Assembly (NCBI GenBank): GCA_023404675.1
Contig: JAEYAW010000032.1
Coordinates: 92,686 to 156,685, forward strand
Direction: 5' to 3'
DNA length: 64,000 bases
Origin: Pseudomonadota bacterium
Lineage (GTDB): Bacteria > Pseudomonadota > Alphaproteobacteria > Rhizobiales > Xanthobacteraceae
In this document: piece after piece, positions 43,640 through 52,904 of the stretch
How the letters are laid out: each line of letters begins with the position of its first letter
Numbering within the stretch: the first letter of the stretch is position 1
Notes under the pieces: generated by a model
Databases searched by the model: none
Seen by the model: the letters and a program-made list of their open reading frames with translations, nothing else
Told to the model about the DNA's origin: nothing
Made by a program: the position numbers and the translations under genes

Positions 43640-43761
43640 CCCGGAGATATGGCGGGCTGATCGTGCAATTCTGCAAAGGCCCCTGTCTTCGGTGATGTCG
43701 AAGGCATCGAAAATTTGTAGATGAAATGGGCGAAAGCGCCGCTGGAGTGAACTGCTGACCG

Positions 43762-45816
43762 ATGAACGCCTTGGTTGAATCTTCCGTTCCGAACTTGCAT
43801 CCCCGCAACGACAACATGGCCTTGCAGGCGACGGTCAGCGCCGCCGTGGACTGGCTCGTGCAGCGGCAGAAGGCCGACGGTCATTGGGTGGGGCGCGTCG
43901 AATCCAATCCGTGCATGGAGGCGCAGTGGTGTCTCGCGCTTTGGTTCATCGGGCAGGAGGACCATCCGCTGCGTCCGCGCCTCGCGCAGTCGCTGCTGGA
44001 AGCCCAGCGGGAAGACGGCTCTTGGCAGATTTTCCACGGCGCGCCGAACGGCGATATCAACGCAACGGTCGAAGCCTATGCGGCACTGCGTTCGATAGGA
44101 TATTCGGACGACGAGCCGGCGCTGGTGCGCGCCCGCGTCTGGATCGCCAGCAAGGGCGGCCTGCGCAACATCCGCGTGTTTACTCGCTATTGGCTGGCAC
44201 TGATCGGCGAGTGGCCCTGGGAGAAGACCCCGAACCTGCCGCCAGAGGTCATCTGGCTGCCCAAGTGGTTCGCGTTCTCTATCTACAATTTCGCGCAGTG
44301 GGCGCGCGCAACCATGATGCCGCTGGCCATTCTCTCGGCGCGCCGGCCTTCGCGACCGCTGAGGTCCGAAAGCAGGCTCGATGCCTTGTTTCCCGAAGGG
44401 CGCGACCGGTTCGACTACGATCTTCCACGGCGGCCCGGAGCGGGTGTGTGGGACGCCCTGTTCCGGGGAATCGACCGGGTGCTGCACGGATTGCAGTCGC
44501 TGGGGCAGCGGATCGGCTGGTGGACCCCGCGCGAGGCGGCTATCCGCCACGTTCTTGAATGGGTCGTCCGTCATCAGGACGCCGACGGCGGATGGGGCGG
44601 CATCCAGCCGCCCTGGATCTACGGCCTGATGGCGCTGCATATCGAGGGCTATGCGCCCGACCATCCTGTGATGGCCAAGGCGCTGGCTGCGCTCGACAGT
44701 CCGGGCTGGCGGGTGGACCGTGGCGAGGCGAGTTGGATTCAGGCCACCAACAGTCCGGTGTGGGACACCATGCTCTCCGTTCTCGCCCTCGACGACACGG
44801 GAGCCGGCGGGGCGCATCCGGAAGTGGTCGAGAAGGGCGTGCAGTGGTTGCTAGACCGGCAGGTCCGGGTGCCGGGAGACTGGTCTGTGAAGCTGCCCCG
44901 CCTGGCTCCGGGCGGGTGGGCGTTCGAGTACGCCAACATTCGGTATCCCGACACGGACGACACCGCCGTGGCGCTGATTGCACTGTCGCCGTTCCGGAGC
45001 GATCCCAAATGGCGCGCGCGTGGCATCGAGGACGCCATTCAGCTCGGCGTCGACTGGCTGATCGGCATGCAGAGCAAGGGTGGTGGCTGGGGCGCTTTCG
45101 ACAAGGACAACAACAAAAGCATCCTGACCAAGATCCCGTTCTGCGATTTCGGCGAGGCGCTCGATCCACCATCGGTCGACGTGACGGCTCACGTCATCGA
45201 GGCGTTCGGCAAGCTGGGTCTATCCCGCAGCCATCCGGCGATGGTGCGTGCGCTCGATTACGTCCGGCGCGAGCAGGAGCCGGATGGCTCATGGTTCGGC
45301 CGCTGGGGCGTCAATTATCTCTACGGCACCGGCGCGGTGCTGCCGGCGCTGGCCGCGATCGGCGAAGACATGAGCCAGCCGTATATCGCGCGTGCCTGTG
45401 AATGGCTGGTCGCGACTCAGCAGGCCGACGGCGGCTGGGGCGAAAGCTGCACGTCGTATATGGATGCAGCAATGGCGGGCCGAGGCCCAACGACAGCATC
45501 GCAAACAGCTTGGGCGCTGATGGCGCTTCTGGCAGCCAACCGTGCGCAGGACCGCGATGCGATTCAGCGTGGCTGCTTCTTCCTTGCGAACCGGCAGTCC
45601 AACGGAAGCTGGGACGAGCCCGAATTCACGGGCACCGGATTCCCCGGTTATGGGGTCGGGCAGTCGATCAAGCTCCAGGATCCGAATATTCAGGCACGCT
45701 TGATGCAAGGACCTGAACTATCGCGCGCCTTCATGCTGCGCTACGATCTGTACCGGCACTATTTCCCCATGATGGCGCTTGGGCGCGCACTTGGTCCCGT
45801 TCGGGAGAGCCGATAG
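43762..45816 (+). CDS. shc: Squalene-hopene cyclase
   Basis: The enzyme folds squalene to hopene, the core of hopanoid membrane lipids. The 684-residue protein has the protonating motif DTDDTA near residue 397, several QW repeats (for example DGSWQIFHG, DGGWGGIQPPW, GGGWGAFDKDNN, DGSWFGRWGVNYLYGTG, DGGWGESC, NGSWDEPEFTG) and family-length. It is a single gene here: none of the hpn genes that normally join it is seen nearby. Confidence 0.95.
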   Translation: MNALVESSVPNLHPRNDNMALQATVSAAVDWLVQRQKADGHWVGRVESNPCMEAQWCLALWFIGQEDHPLRPRLAQSLLEAQREDGSWQIFHGAPNGDINATVEAYAALRSIGYSDDEPALVRARVWIASKGGLRNIRVFTRYWLALIGEWPWEKTPNLPPEVIWLPKWFAFSIYNFAQWARATMMPLAILSARRPSRPLRSESRLDALFPEGRDRFDYDLPRRPGAGVWDALFRGIDRVLHGLQSLGQRIGWWTPREAAIRHVLEWVVRHQDADGGWGGIQPPWIYGLMALHIEGYAPDHPVMAKALAALDSPGWRVDRGEASWIQATNSPVWDTMLSVLALDDTGAGGAHPEVVEKGVQWLLDRQVRVPGDWSVKLPRLAPGGWAFEYANIRYPDTDDTAVALIALSPFRSDPKWRARGIEDAIQLGVDWLIGMQSKGGGWGAFDKDNNKSILTKIPFCDFGEALDPPSVDVTAHVIEAFGKLGLSRSHPAMVRALDYVRREQEPDGSWFGRWGVNYLYGTGAVLPALAAIGEDMSQPYIARACEWLVATQQADGGWGESCTSYMDAAMAGRGPTTASQTAWALMALLAANRAQDRDAIQRGCFFLANRQSNGSWDEPEFTGTGFPGYGVGQSIKLQDPNIQARLMQGPELSRAFMLRYDLYRHYFPMMALGRALGPVRESR

Positions 45817-46015
45817 AAGCGCCCTCGCCATGAGTCCCGATTGTTCTGACCGATCTTGGATCGACCCCGCCGCTCCTTGCGATCTGGCGTCTTTCAGGAT
45901 CCTCAGAATGGTCAGGCAGAGCGCTGATTTGACGCTTTGCCATGCTGGAGCGAGTGGTCGTGAAGGATTCGTTTCCTCGATGGCGATCTTGGCGCGCAAT
46001 GATTACAAACCGCGT

Positions 46016-47437
46016 TCACGCGAACCGAACGTCTTGAGGGCCTTTCTCGGTTAGGTCCCCGCGCGCTCTGCCAATGCCGCGAAAAGCAGCGCCCGGATGG
46101 GACGCTGCCAGACGGGGCCCGCGCCCTGGAAACAGTTTTTCGCGGAGGGTGCCGTCGGCATAGGCGCTCTTGTAGACGCCGCGCGACTGCAGTTCCGGAA
46201 CGACCAGCCTGACGAAGGCCTCAAGGGTTTCCGGCGCCACCAGACGGATCAGGTTGAAGCCGTCGATATCCGTGTCCTCGATCCAGGAGATGATTTCGTC
46301 GGCGACCTCGACCGGGGACCCGACGATGAATGGACTGCGCGCTCCGGTCCGGCTGAGACTTGCGAGATCGCGGACCTTCAGCGGCTCCCTGCTCCGCAGG
46401 GTCAGGTTTTCGAGCGTCGACTGGATCGCGTTGCTCTTGACGTAGGCGATGGCTTCGTCTGGTCCGACTTGCGAAAGATCGACGCCGGTCCAGCCCGACA
46501 GCAGCGCGAGCTGGCCCGCCGCGTCCACATAGGGACGATACTCCTCGACGAGATCCTCGGCCTCTGCGCGGGTGGGCGCGACAATCACGGTCGCGCCGGC
46601 GAACAGACGGATGTCATGGGGATCGCGGCCGAACCCGGCTGCGGCCGTGCGGATCGCGCGGGCGGTTTCCGCCAGAATCGGCTTGGTCTGACCATTGAGG
46701 AAAATGGCCTCGGAATGTTTCGCCGCGAAAAGCCGTCCGCGATCCGACGCGCCGGCCTGATAAAGCACCGGCGTGCGTTGGGGGGAGGGCTCGGAGAGAT
46801 GGATTCCGTCGAGCTGATAGAACGGGCCATCATGGTGCACGGCGTGCACCTTCGAGGGATCGGTGAAGATGCTGCTGCGCCTGTCGCGGCGGACGGCGTC
46901 CTCGTCCCAGCTTCCTTCCCAAAGCTTGTAGACCGCCGCGAGAAAATCCTCGGCGGCGTCGTAGCGGACGTCGTGCGTGCGGTTGGTGGCGAAGCCCATG
47001 CCGCGTGCACCGCTATCGAGATAGCCGGTGACGATGTTCCACCCGACGCGCCCGCCCGTGAGATGATCGAGCGTGGAGAAGCGCCGCGCCAGTTGGTAGG
47101 GGTGTTCGTAAGTGAGATTGGCCGTCACACCGAATCCGACATGTTTGGTGACGTGGGCCATGGCCGATATGACAAGCGACGGATCGATGTTGGGCACCTG
47201 AGCCGCAGTGCGCAGCGCTGTGTCCGGGCTTGCGCCATAGACGTCGTAAATGCCGAACACGTCGGCGATGAAAATGCCATCGAGCAGGCCGCGCTCGGCG
47301 GTCCGTGCCAGATCAACCCAGTAATCGAGGGTGTTGTAGGAGGCGCCGGTGTCGCGCGGGTGAGACCAGAGCCCGGCCCATGTATGGCTTGGCGCGGCCA
47401 TATTGAAAGCATTGAAGCGGAGTTCGCGCTTGCTCAT
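46016..47437 (-). CDS. LLM-class FMNH2-dependent monooxygenase (NtaA/DszA family)
   Basis: The 473-residue protein is a luciferase-like monooxygenase: MSKRELRFNAFNMAAPSHTW at the start, then GIFIADVFGIYDVYG, GRVGWNIVTGYLDSGARGMG and TPVLYQAGASDRGRLFAA. The C-terminal part (SAYADGTLREKLFPGRG) differs from the other family members in this window, so it is the most divergent of the four here. ATG 47437 was chosen over GTG-like open frame to 47479. It is about 150 bases after the SsuA-like gene on the same strand and may belong to that operon. Confidence 0.86.
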   Translation of the reverse strand: MSKRELRFNAFNMAAPSHTWAGLWSHPRDTGASYNTLDYWVDLARTAERGLLDGIFIADVFGIYDVYGASPDTALRTAAQVPNIDPSLVISAMAHVTKHVGFGVTANLTYEHPYQLARRFSTLDHLTGGRVGWNIVTGYLDSGARGMGFATNRTHDVRYDAAEDFLAAVYKLWEGSWDEDAVRRDRRSSIFTDPSKVHAVHHDGPFYQLDGIHLSEPSPQRTPVLYQAGASDRGRLFAAKHSEAIFLNGQTKPILAETARAIRTAAAGFGRDPHDIRLFAGATVIVAPTRAEAEDLVEEYRPYVDAAGQLALLSGWTGVDLSQVGPDEAIAYVKSNAIQSTLENLTLRSREPLKVRDLASLSRTGARSPFIVGSPVEVADEIISWIEDTDIDGFNLIRLVAPETLEAFVRLVVPELQSRGVYKSAYADGTLREKLFPGRGPRLAASHPGAAFRGIGRARGDLTEKGPQDVRFA

Positions 47438-47585
47438 GGGCGGCTCTGATCTTGAGGTTCTACGCCGGCGATCGATCACGGGGCGGGCTGGATGCCGTTG
47501 TTAATGGGAAGCTCGCGGACAGCGCGGCATTCTTCGCCGCCACGTCGACTGTCCGTCATCGCCGATTGCGCCGTGCAACGTGTCG

Positions 47586-48593
47586 CTAGATGTTGGCGAG
47601 TGTCTCCGAGATCTTGATCTTCTCGGGGAGCACCTTGCGCTCCGCCAGCCAGTCGGCCGCGAACTGCAACTCGCCGATGAACTTCTCGTCCGTCACCGGC
47701 ACCACCCGGTATTGCCGCCGCAGCGCGATGTATTCGTCGCGGATCGCATCGCTGTATTTGGTGCGCGTCTGCACCAGAGTTTCGGCCTCGCGGGTGTGAT
47801 CGTTGACCCACCTGGCTTCCTCGCGGAACGCCGCGTTCACGGCGCGGACGATGTCGGCGTTTTCGGCGACGAACTTGCGTGACGTCACGTAGGACGAATA
47901 GTCGATCTGGAAATCGAGATCGCGGCCTTCCAGAAACACGTTGTGCGCCTTGTATTCGTGGCGGGCGATATCGACGCCCGGACTCCACATCGACCACGCA
48001 TCGACCTTGCCCGAGGCGAGCGCGGGCGCGGCATCGGGCGGATTGAGGTAGACGAACTTGACCGTGGAGCGGTCGATCTTGTGCTTTTCGAGCGCGGCGA
48101 TCAGCAGGAACTCGCCGAGCCCCGAGCGGTTGACCGCGACCGACTTGCCGACGAGGTCTTCCACCTTGTCGATGCCGGAGCCGTCCTTGGCGATGATGGC
48201 CGTGGTGCGTGGCTCGTAGATCACGAACTGCGAGAACACCAGCGGCGAGCCCGCGATCATCGCCGCGAGGGCCGGCGTGGTGCTGCCGCCGAAGCCGAAA
48301 TCGGCGCTGCCTCCGGTTACGGCCTGAAGGGTCGGCGCATGGTTGGGAAACGGGCCAAGCCATTCGACTTTGATGCCGTCCTGCGCCAGCCGCTTCTCGA
48401 ACTCGCCGCGTTCTTTCGAGATCAGCGTGAGGCCGAAGAATCCCCACGTCAGCCGCACGGTGTCGGTGTTGCGGCTCTTCGGATTTGCACCCGCCGACAG
48501 CGGCAGGCCAAGTCCGCCGGCCACAGCGCCGGCAAGGGATGCGCGAAGAATGTCGCGGCGCGACGTGTGCAGGAAGGAAGAGTTTTTGGACAT
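47586..48593 (-). CDS. ABC substrate-binding protein, SsuA/NitT-TauT family, Tat-type signal
   Basis: The 335-residue periplasmic binding protein has a twin-arginine signal (TSRRDILRASLAGAVAGGL) rather than a Sec signal. Family segments are GFGGSTTPALAAMIAGSP, VNRSGLGEFLLIAAL, and APALASGKVDAWSMWSPGV, as in aliphatic sulfonate binding proteins. It is the last gene of SsuD/C/B/A-like order (51304 to 47586). The ligand is probably a sulfonate or related anion. Confidence 0.85.
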   Translation of the reverse strand: MSKNSSFLHTSRRDILRASLAGAVAGGLGLPLSAGANPKSRNTDTVRLTWGFFGLTLISKERGEFEKRLAQDGIKVEWLGPFPNHAPTLQAVTGGSADFGFGGSTTPALAAMIAGSPLVFSQFVIYEPRTTAIIAKDGSGIDKVEDLVGKSVAVNRSGLGEFLLIAALEKHKIDRSTVKFVYLNPPDAAPALASGKVDAWSMWSPGVDIARHEYKAHNVFLEGRDLDFQIDYSSYVTSRKFVAENADIVRAVNAAFREEARWVNDHTREAETLVQTRTKYSDAIRDEYIALRRQYRVVPVTDEKFIGELQFAADWLAERKVLPEKIKISETLANI

Positions 48594-48619
48594 GATGATG
48601 GTGATCCCTGTTGAACCGA

Positions 48620-49318
48620 TCAGGCCGCGCGGGCGTCGTTCGCGACGCCGAGCTCGGTCAGCAACTGCGCACGCACGGCGGTGGCCGTCTGGCGTCCGTC
48701 CGCGATGTGTTCGAATGCGATGGCGCCGTTGCGCATGACGAGAACGCGATCCGCCAGCGCGATCGCCTCGTCGACATCGTGCGTGACGAGCAGCACGCCC
48801 GGGCGATGCCGCGCGACAAGCTCCTTGACCAGCAGGTGCATGCGGATGCGGGTCAGTGCATCGAGCGCCGCGAACGGTTCGTCCAGAAGCAGCAGTTGCG
48901 GCTCCTGCACCAGCGCCCGCGCGAGCGCGACGCGCTGAGCCTGCCCGCCGGAGAGATTGCGCGGCCAGTCGTCCAGACGGCCGCCAAGGCCGACTTCTTC
49001 GAGCGCTTCCCCGGCACGCTGTCTTGCGTTCTGTGCCGTCATGCCGAGCGAGACATTGCGCCAGAGCGTATCCCACGGCAGCAGGCGGTGTTCCTGAAAG
49101 ACGACAGCCGGGCGCTTCGGCGCATCGATCTGCCCGCCCTGAATGGGATCGAGCCCGGCCAGCGCGCGCAGCAGCGTGGTCTTGCCGCAGCCGCTCTCGC
49201 CGAGCAGGGCGACGAACTCGCCGTGTGCGATGCGAAGATCGAGATTGTCGATCACGATCCTGTCGCCATAAGCCCGGCGCAGGCCCGTGACCACCACCGC
49301 ATCATGTGTCATGTGCAA
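48620..49318 (-). CDS. ABC transporter ATPase, SsuB/TauB family
   Basis: The 232-residue ATPase has Walker A GESGCGKTT near residue 40, the signature LSGGQAQRVALARAL, and Walker B LLLLDEPFAALD, followed by the VLLVTHDVDEAIALADR switch. The sequence VVFQEHRLLPWDT is typical of SsuB. It powers the permease encoded just upstream (stop to start gap 6 bases). An internal ATG at 49312 is an equal start choice. Confidence 0.9.
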   Translation of the reverse strand: MHMTHDAVVVTGLRRAYGDRIVIDNLDLRIAHGEFVALLGESGCGKTTLLRALAGLDPIQGGQIDAPKRPAVVFQEHRLLPWDTLWRNVSLGMTAQNARQRAGEALEEVGLGGRLDDWPRNLSGGQAQRVALARALVQEPQLLLLDEPFAALDALTRIRMHLLVKELVARHRPGVLLVTHDVDEAIALADRVLVMRNGAIAFEHIADGRQTATAVRAQLLTELGVANDARAA

Positions 49319-49324
49319 TGATCC

Positions 49325-50200
49325 TCATCGCTTCGTGCTGTAATTGGGGTGCCAGGCGAGCAGCCGCCGCTCCAGCGCCCGCGCAACGGCATCGGCCGCG
49401 ACGCCGATCAGCGCGTAGATCACGATGGTGAGGACGACCACGTCGGTGCGGAGAAATTCGCGGGCGTCCATCGCCAGAAACCCGATTCCGGATTGCGCGC
49501 CCACCGTCTCGGCCACGACAAGGGCGAGCCATGCGGTGGCGAGCGAATAGCGGATGCCGGTGAGGATCGAGGGCAGCGCGCCCGGCAGTACGATGCGCCG
49601 GATCAGCGCCCACTGGCTCAGTCCCTGCACGTGACCGAGTTCGACCAGCTTCGGATCGACCTGCCGGATGCCCAGCACGGTGTTGATATAGATCGGGAAG
49701 GCGACGCCGAGCGACACCAGAAATATTTTCTCGCCCTCGCCGACGCCGAACCACACGATGACAAGCGGCAGCAGGGCGAGGAAGGGAATCGCCCGGATCA
49801 TCTGCACGGTGCGATCGATGAATGCTTCGGCAAGGCGCGAGAATCCGACCGCGACGCCGAGAGCGAAGGCGATGCCGCCGCCGATCGCGAATCCAACAGC
49901 CGCCCGCAGCAGGCTGACGCCGAGGTCGCTCAGCAGCGTGCCGTTGATCGTCAGCTTGAAGGCCGTTCTCACCACCTTGGAGGGAGCGGGGAGCACCTGC
50001 GGAGACAGCCATCCCGCCTGCGCCAGCGCTTCCCAGACAATGATCAGCAGGGCTGGAACCAGCCATGAGATGGCGAGATAGCCCCGTGAACCAATCGTCC
50101 GCCGCGGGGCAGGCCGCCCCTCGCGCTTGACCTTCGTGCCGGTGGAGGAGGCGCGCGCGCCATCGAGGCGCGTTGCGGCGGTTGAATCCAGCGTGCTCAT
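49325..50200 (-). CDS. ABC transporter permease, SsuC/TauC family
   Basis: The 291-residue inner-membrane permease has the LPAPSKVVRTAFKL entry and the EAA-type loop VLPGALPSILTGIRYSLATAWLALVVAE, followed by a terminal helix. About 50 basic residues precede the first helix. It sits between SsuD-like and SsuB-like genes (gaps 12 and 6 bases), forming a sulfonate-type uptake operon. Confidence 0.9.
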   Translation of the reverse strand: MSTLDSTAATRLDGARASSTGTKVKREGRPAPRRTIGSRGYLAISWLVPALLIIVWEALAQAGWLSPQVLPAPSKVVRTAFKLTINGTLLSDLGVSLLRAAVGFAIGGGIAFALGVAVGFSRLAEAFIDRTVQMIRAIPFLALLPLVIVWFGVGEGEKIFLVSLGVAFPIYINTVLGIRQVDPKLVELGHVQGLSQWALIRRIVLPGALPSILTGIRYSLATAWLALVVAETVGAQSGIGFLAMDAREFLRTDVVVLTIVIYALIGVAADAVARALERRLLAWHPNYSTKR

Positions 50201-50212
50201 GATGACGGTTCT

Positions 50213-51304
50213 CTAGCTGGCTTCCACATGGCGCAGACCGTCCACACGGGAGCTGGCGGGCCGTTTGCCGACGCGGGGAAAGATCTCGCTGGCGAAGCTC
50301 TCCATCTCAGCGACCAGCGGCTGGAACTGAAGCATGAACAGGTCGATCCCGATCTCGCCGAAAGCGAGAAGCCGCTCGGCCACCTGATCGTAGCTGCCGA
50401 CGAGTCCTGCCGCCGTTCCGCCATTCGAGCCGAGGCGCGGCGATTTGGCGAAAGTCTGGAACATCACGACGCGGTCGTCGATGTTGGCCTTCTGCGCGGC
50501 CCGGGTCTGACTGTCCTTCTCGGCCAGTGCCGCCAGGTGCCGGTAATAGGCCTGCGCTTCCGCCTCGGTCTCGCGGGCGATGACGAAGGCCGACAGCCCG
50601 AAACGGAGCGGCGCTCCGGCGCGTGGCCGCCGCCGCACATCATTGATCAGCGCTGCCACGTCGCCGAGCGGCTGGCCGTTGATGAACCAGACGTCGCCAT
50701 GATCGGCCACCAGTGCGCGTGCGGGCTCGGACTCGCCGCCGACATAGATGCGCGGTCGCTGTCGATAGAGGTCGCCGGGTGTCAGCTTGTAGTCGGTGAT
50801 CGAGAAATGCTCGCCGCGGTGATCGACGCGCTCGCCCTGCACGAGACGCTTCACCACCGAGATCCATTCGCGCCCGTAGGCATAGCGATTGTCATGCTCG
50901 GGAAACGGGACGCCGGCCTTTTCGAATTCCGGCTTGTTCCAGGCGTTCACCAGATTGATCGCAAATCGCCCGCCGCTGATGTTCTCGATCTGCAACGCCA
51001 TCTTGGCGAGGAAAACGGGATGGAAGATAAACGGCTTGATCGCGGCGATCAGTTCGATCCGCGTTGTCAGCGCGGCGAGTGCGGCCGCGCTGGTCCAGGT
51101 TTCGAGCTGGTCATGCGTGGGCAGATGCGGGTTGACCGTATGCTGGGCGATCAGCGTCGAGTCGTATCCAAGGGCTTCGGCTTTCAGGACCACGTTTCTG
51201 TTGTGAGTCCATGACGCATCGAACGGCTCGGCCGGATCCTGCCAGGCTGCGCGTGGTCCATGCACCGGCGCCCATACTCCGAATCGAAGGTTCGTCTGCG
51301 GCAT
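50213..51304 (-). CDS. LLM-class flavin-dependent sulfonate/sulfone monooxygenase (SsuD/SfnG-like)
   Basis: The 363-residue protein belongs to the SsuD/MsuD/SfnG group: NLRFGVWAPVHG at the start, EALGYDSTLIAQHTVN, RIELIAAIKPFIFHPVFLAK, GGRFAINLVNAWNKPEFEK and RYAYGREWISVVK. These enzymes split the C-S bond of alkanesulfonates or oxidise dimethyl sulfone using reduced FMN. It is first in the operon with SsuC-, SsuB- and SsuA-like genes, so it likely acts on the transported compound. The exact substrate is not readable. Confidence 0.87.
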   Translation of the reverse strand: MPQTNLRFGVWAPVHGPRAAWQDPAEPFDASWTHNRNVVLKAEALGYDSTLIAQHTVNPHLPTHDQLETWTSAAALAALTTRIELIAAIKPFIFHPVFLAKMALQIENISGGRFAINLVNAWNKPEFEKAGVPFPEHDNRYAYGREWISVVKRLVQGERVDHRGEHFSITDYKLTPGDLYRQRPRIYVGGESEPARALVADHGDVWFINGQPLGDVAALINDVRRRPRAGAPLRFGLSAFVIARETEAEAQAYYRHLAALAEKDSQTRAAQKANIDDRVVMFQTFAKSPRLGSNGGTAAGLVGSYDQVAERLLAFGEIGIDLFMLQFQPLVAEMESFASEIFPRVGKRPASSRVDGLRHVEAS

Positions 51305-51364
51305 CTGAACTCCAACGGCGTAAGATCGTCAGGCAGCATTCCGTGATTGGATGCCAAAGTCCAT

Positions 51365-51434
51365 CGAAACGAGGCTTTCGTCGCAAGTTTGGAAACATGC
51401 TTCACGGTTATGCGCGGAACCGAAAATGATTTCG
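51365..51434. promoter_or_regulatory. Two CGAAA-spacer-TTTCG repeats upstream of the SsuD-like operon
   Basis: Between the two minus-strand operons lie two hyphenated inverted repeats: CGAAA/TTTCG at 51365-51369 and 51376-51380 (six-base spacer), and the same arms at 51421-51425 and 51430-51434 (four-base spacer). They sit about 60 and 117 bases before the SsuD-like start. They may be sites for one regulator, but the arms are short and the match could be chance. Confidence 0.3.
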
Positions 51435-51506
51435 CGTGCGTGGTGGCGGGAGAGATTCTTATTTTTAGTCGACAGCGCTTGTTGTGGTCGCTGCGGACAA
51501 GAGAAC

Positions 51507-52853
51507 TCAGGCGGAAATGCGATCCGATGGCTGCGCGAAAGCGCTAGCCGGGCGCGGAAGGCCATAGTGCTCGCGCAACGTCGTTCCGGAGTAGTCGGTG
51601 CGGAACAGGCCCCGTTGCCGCAGCAGCGGCACCACTTCGTCGATGAACACTTCGATGCCGCCTGGCAGCCATGGGGGCATCACGTTGAAGCCGTCCGCAG
51701 CGCGTTGCTCGACCCAGCGCTGGATCGCATCCGCGATCATATCCGGCGTGCCGGCGATGACCCAGTGACCGCGCGCGCCGGCGAGCCGCTGGATCAATTG
51801 CCGCACGGTCGGCTTCTCCCGGTCGACGATATCGATGATGAGCTGGAAGCGGCTTGCGACGCCCTGCTGACCATTGGTGTCGACCAGATGCCGGGGAAAT
51901 GGCGCATCGAGATCGAAGCCCGAGAGATCAAGGCCCGTCATCTGGCGAAGCTGCGTGAGCGAGTAGTCCGGCTGGATCAACTCGTCGAGTTCGTCCCTGA
52001 GGCGATCGGCTTCCGCCTGTGTCGAGCCGATATAGGGACTGATGCCGGGCAGGATCTTGACGTGACCGGGGTCGCGTCCAAGGGACTTGGCTCGCTGCTT
52101 GATGTCGGCATAGAAGGCTGTCGCGCTCGGCAACGTCTGGTGCGCAGTGAAAATGGCTTCCGCGAACTGGGCGGCGAAGGAGCGGCCGTCATCGGATGCT
52201 CCGGCCTGAACATAGACCGGGCGTCCCTGCGGCGAGCGGGGAATATTGAGTGGTCCGCGCACGCGAAAATGCTGACCGATGTGGTCAATCGCGTGGATCC
52301 TGTCGGTATCGGCGAAGATGCCGGAGGCGGGATCGTTGATGATCGCCTCGTCCTCCCAGCTGTCCCACAGCCGTGTGACGACATCCACGAATTCCCGCGC
52401 ACGGCCGTAACGGGCTGCATGGGAGGGATGTTCCGGGAGTCCGAAATTCTGTGCCGCCTGCACGGCGCTCGTCGTGACGATATTCCAGCCGGCGCGGCCG
52501 TTGCTGAGATGATCGAGCGAAGCGAACAGGCGTGCGAGATTGTAAGGCTCTGTGTAGCTGGTGGACGCCGTGGCGATCAGTCCGATGCGCTCGGTGACGG
52601 CGGCTACGGCGGACAGCCACGTCAGCGGCTCGTGGCGGAATCGCTGGGCGTAGCGGACATTGTCCTGGAGCGCAGGCCCGTCCGCGAAGAAAACCGCGTC
52701 GAATTTCGCGGCCTCGGCGCGCTGCGCCAGCTCCTGATAGAAGCGGATGTCGAGGGCGCGGTCCGGACGCGCGTCGCGATAACGCCACGCTGCCTCATGA
52801 TGCCCGCCGGGATAGATGAAGAGGTTGAGGATGAGGGAAGGACCATGGCTCAT
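51507..52853 (-). CDS. LLM-class FMNH2-dependent monooxygenase (NtaA/SnaA/DszA family)
   Basis: The 448-residue protein starts MSHGPSLILNLFIYPGGHH and has FDAVFFADGPALQDN, GRAGWNIVTTSAVQAAQNFG, GRPVYVQAGASDDGRSFAAQ and the C-terminal FRTDYSGTTLREHYGLPRP. It is a paralogue of the genes at 54794 and 12425. ATG 52853 was preferred to a GTG at 52883. It is the last gene of the operon that begins at 56137 and contains its own flavin reductase. Substrate unknown. Confidence 0.87.
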   Translation of the reverse strand: MSHGPSLILNLFIYPGGHHEAAWRYRDARPDRALDIRFYQELAQRAEAAKFDAVFFADGPALQDNVRYAQRFRHEPLTWLSAVAAVTERIGLIATASTSYTEPYNLARLFASLDHLSNGRAGWNIVTTSAVQAAQNFGLPEHPSHAARYGRAREFVDVVTRLWDSWEDEAIINDPASGIFADTDRIHAIDHIGQHFRVRGPLNIPRSPQGRPVYVQAGASDDGRSFAAQFAEAIFTAHQTLPSATAFYADIKQRAKSLGRDPGHVKILPGISPYIGSTQAEADRLRDELDELIQPDYSLTQLRQMTGLDLSGFDLDAPFPRHLVDTNGQQGVASRFQLIIDIVDREKPTVRQLIQRLAGARGHWVIAGTPDMIADAIQRWVEQRAADGFNVMPPWLPGGIEVFIDEVVPLLRQRGLFRTDYSGTTLREHYGLPRPASAFAQPSDRISA

Positions 52854-52904
52854 GGAGCTTGTTCTTTCATGGGTCGGATTCACATCGGATATGATCTGCG
52901 GTGG

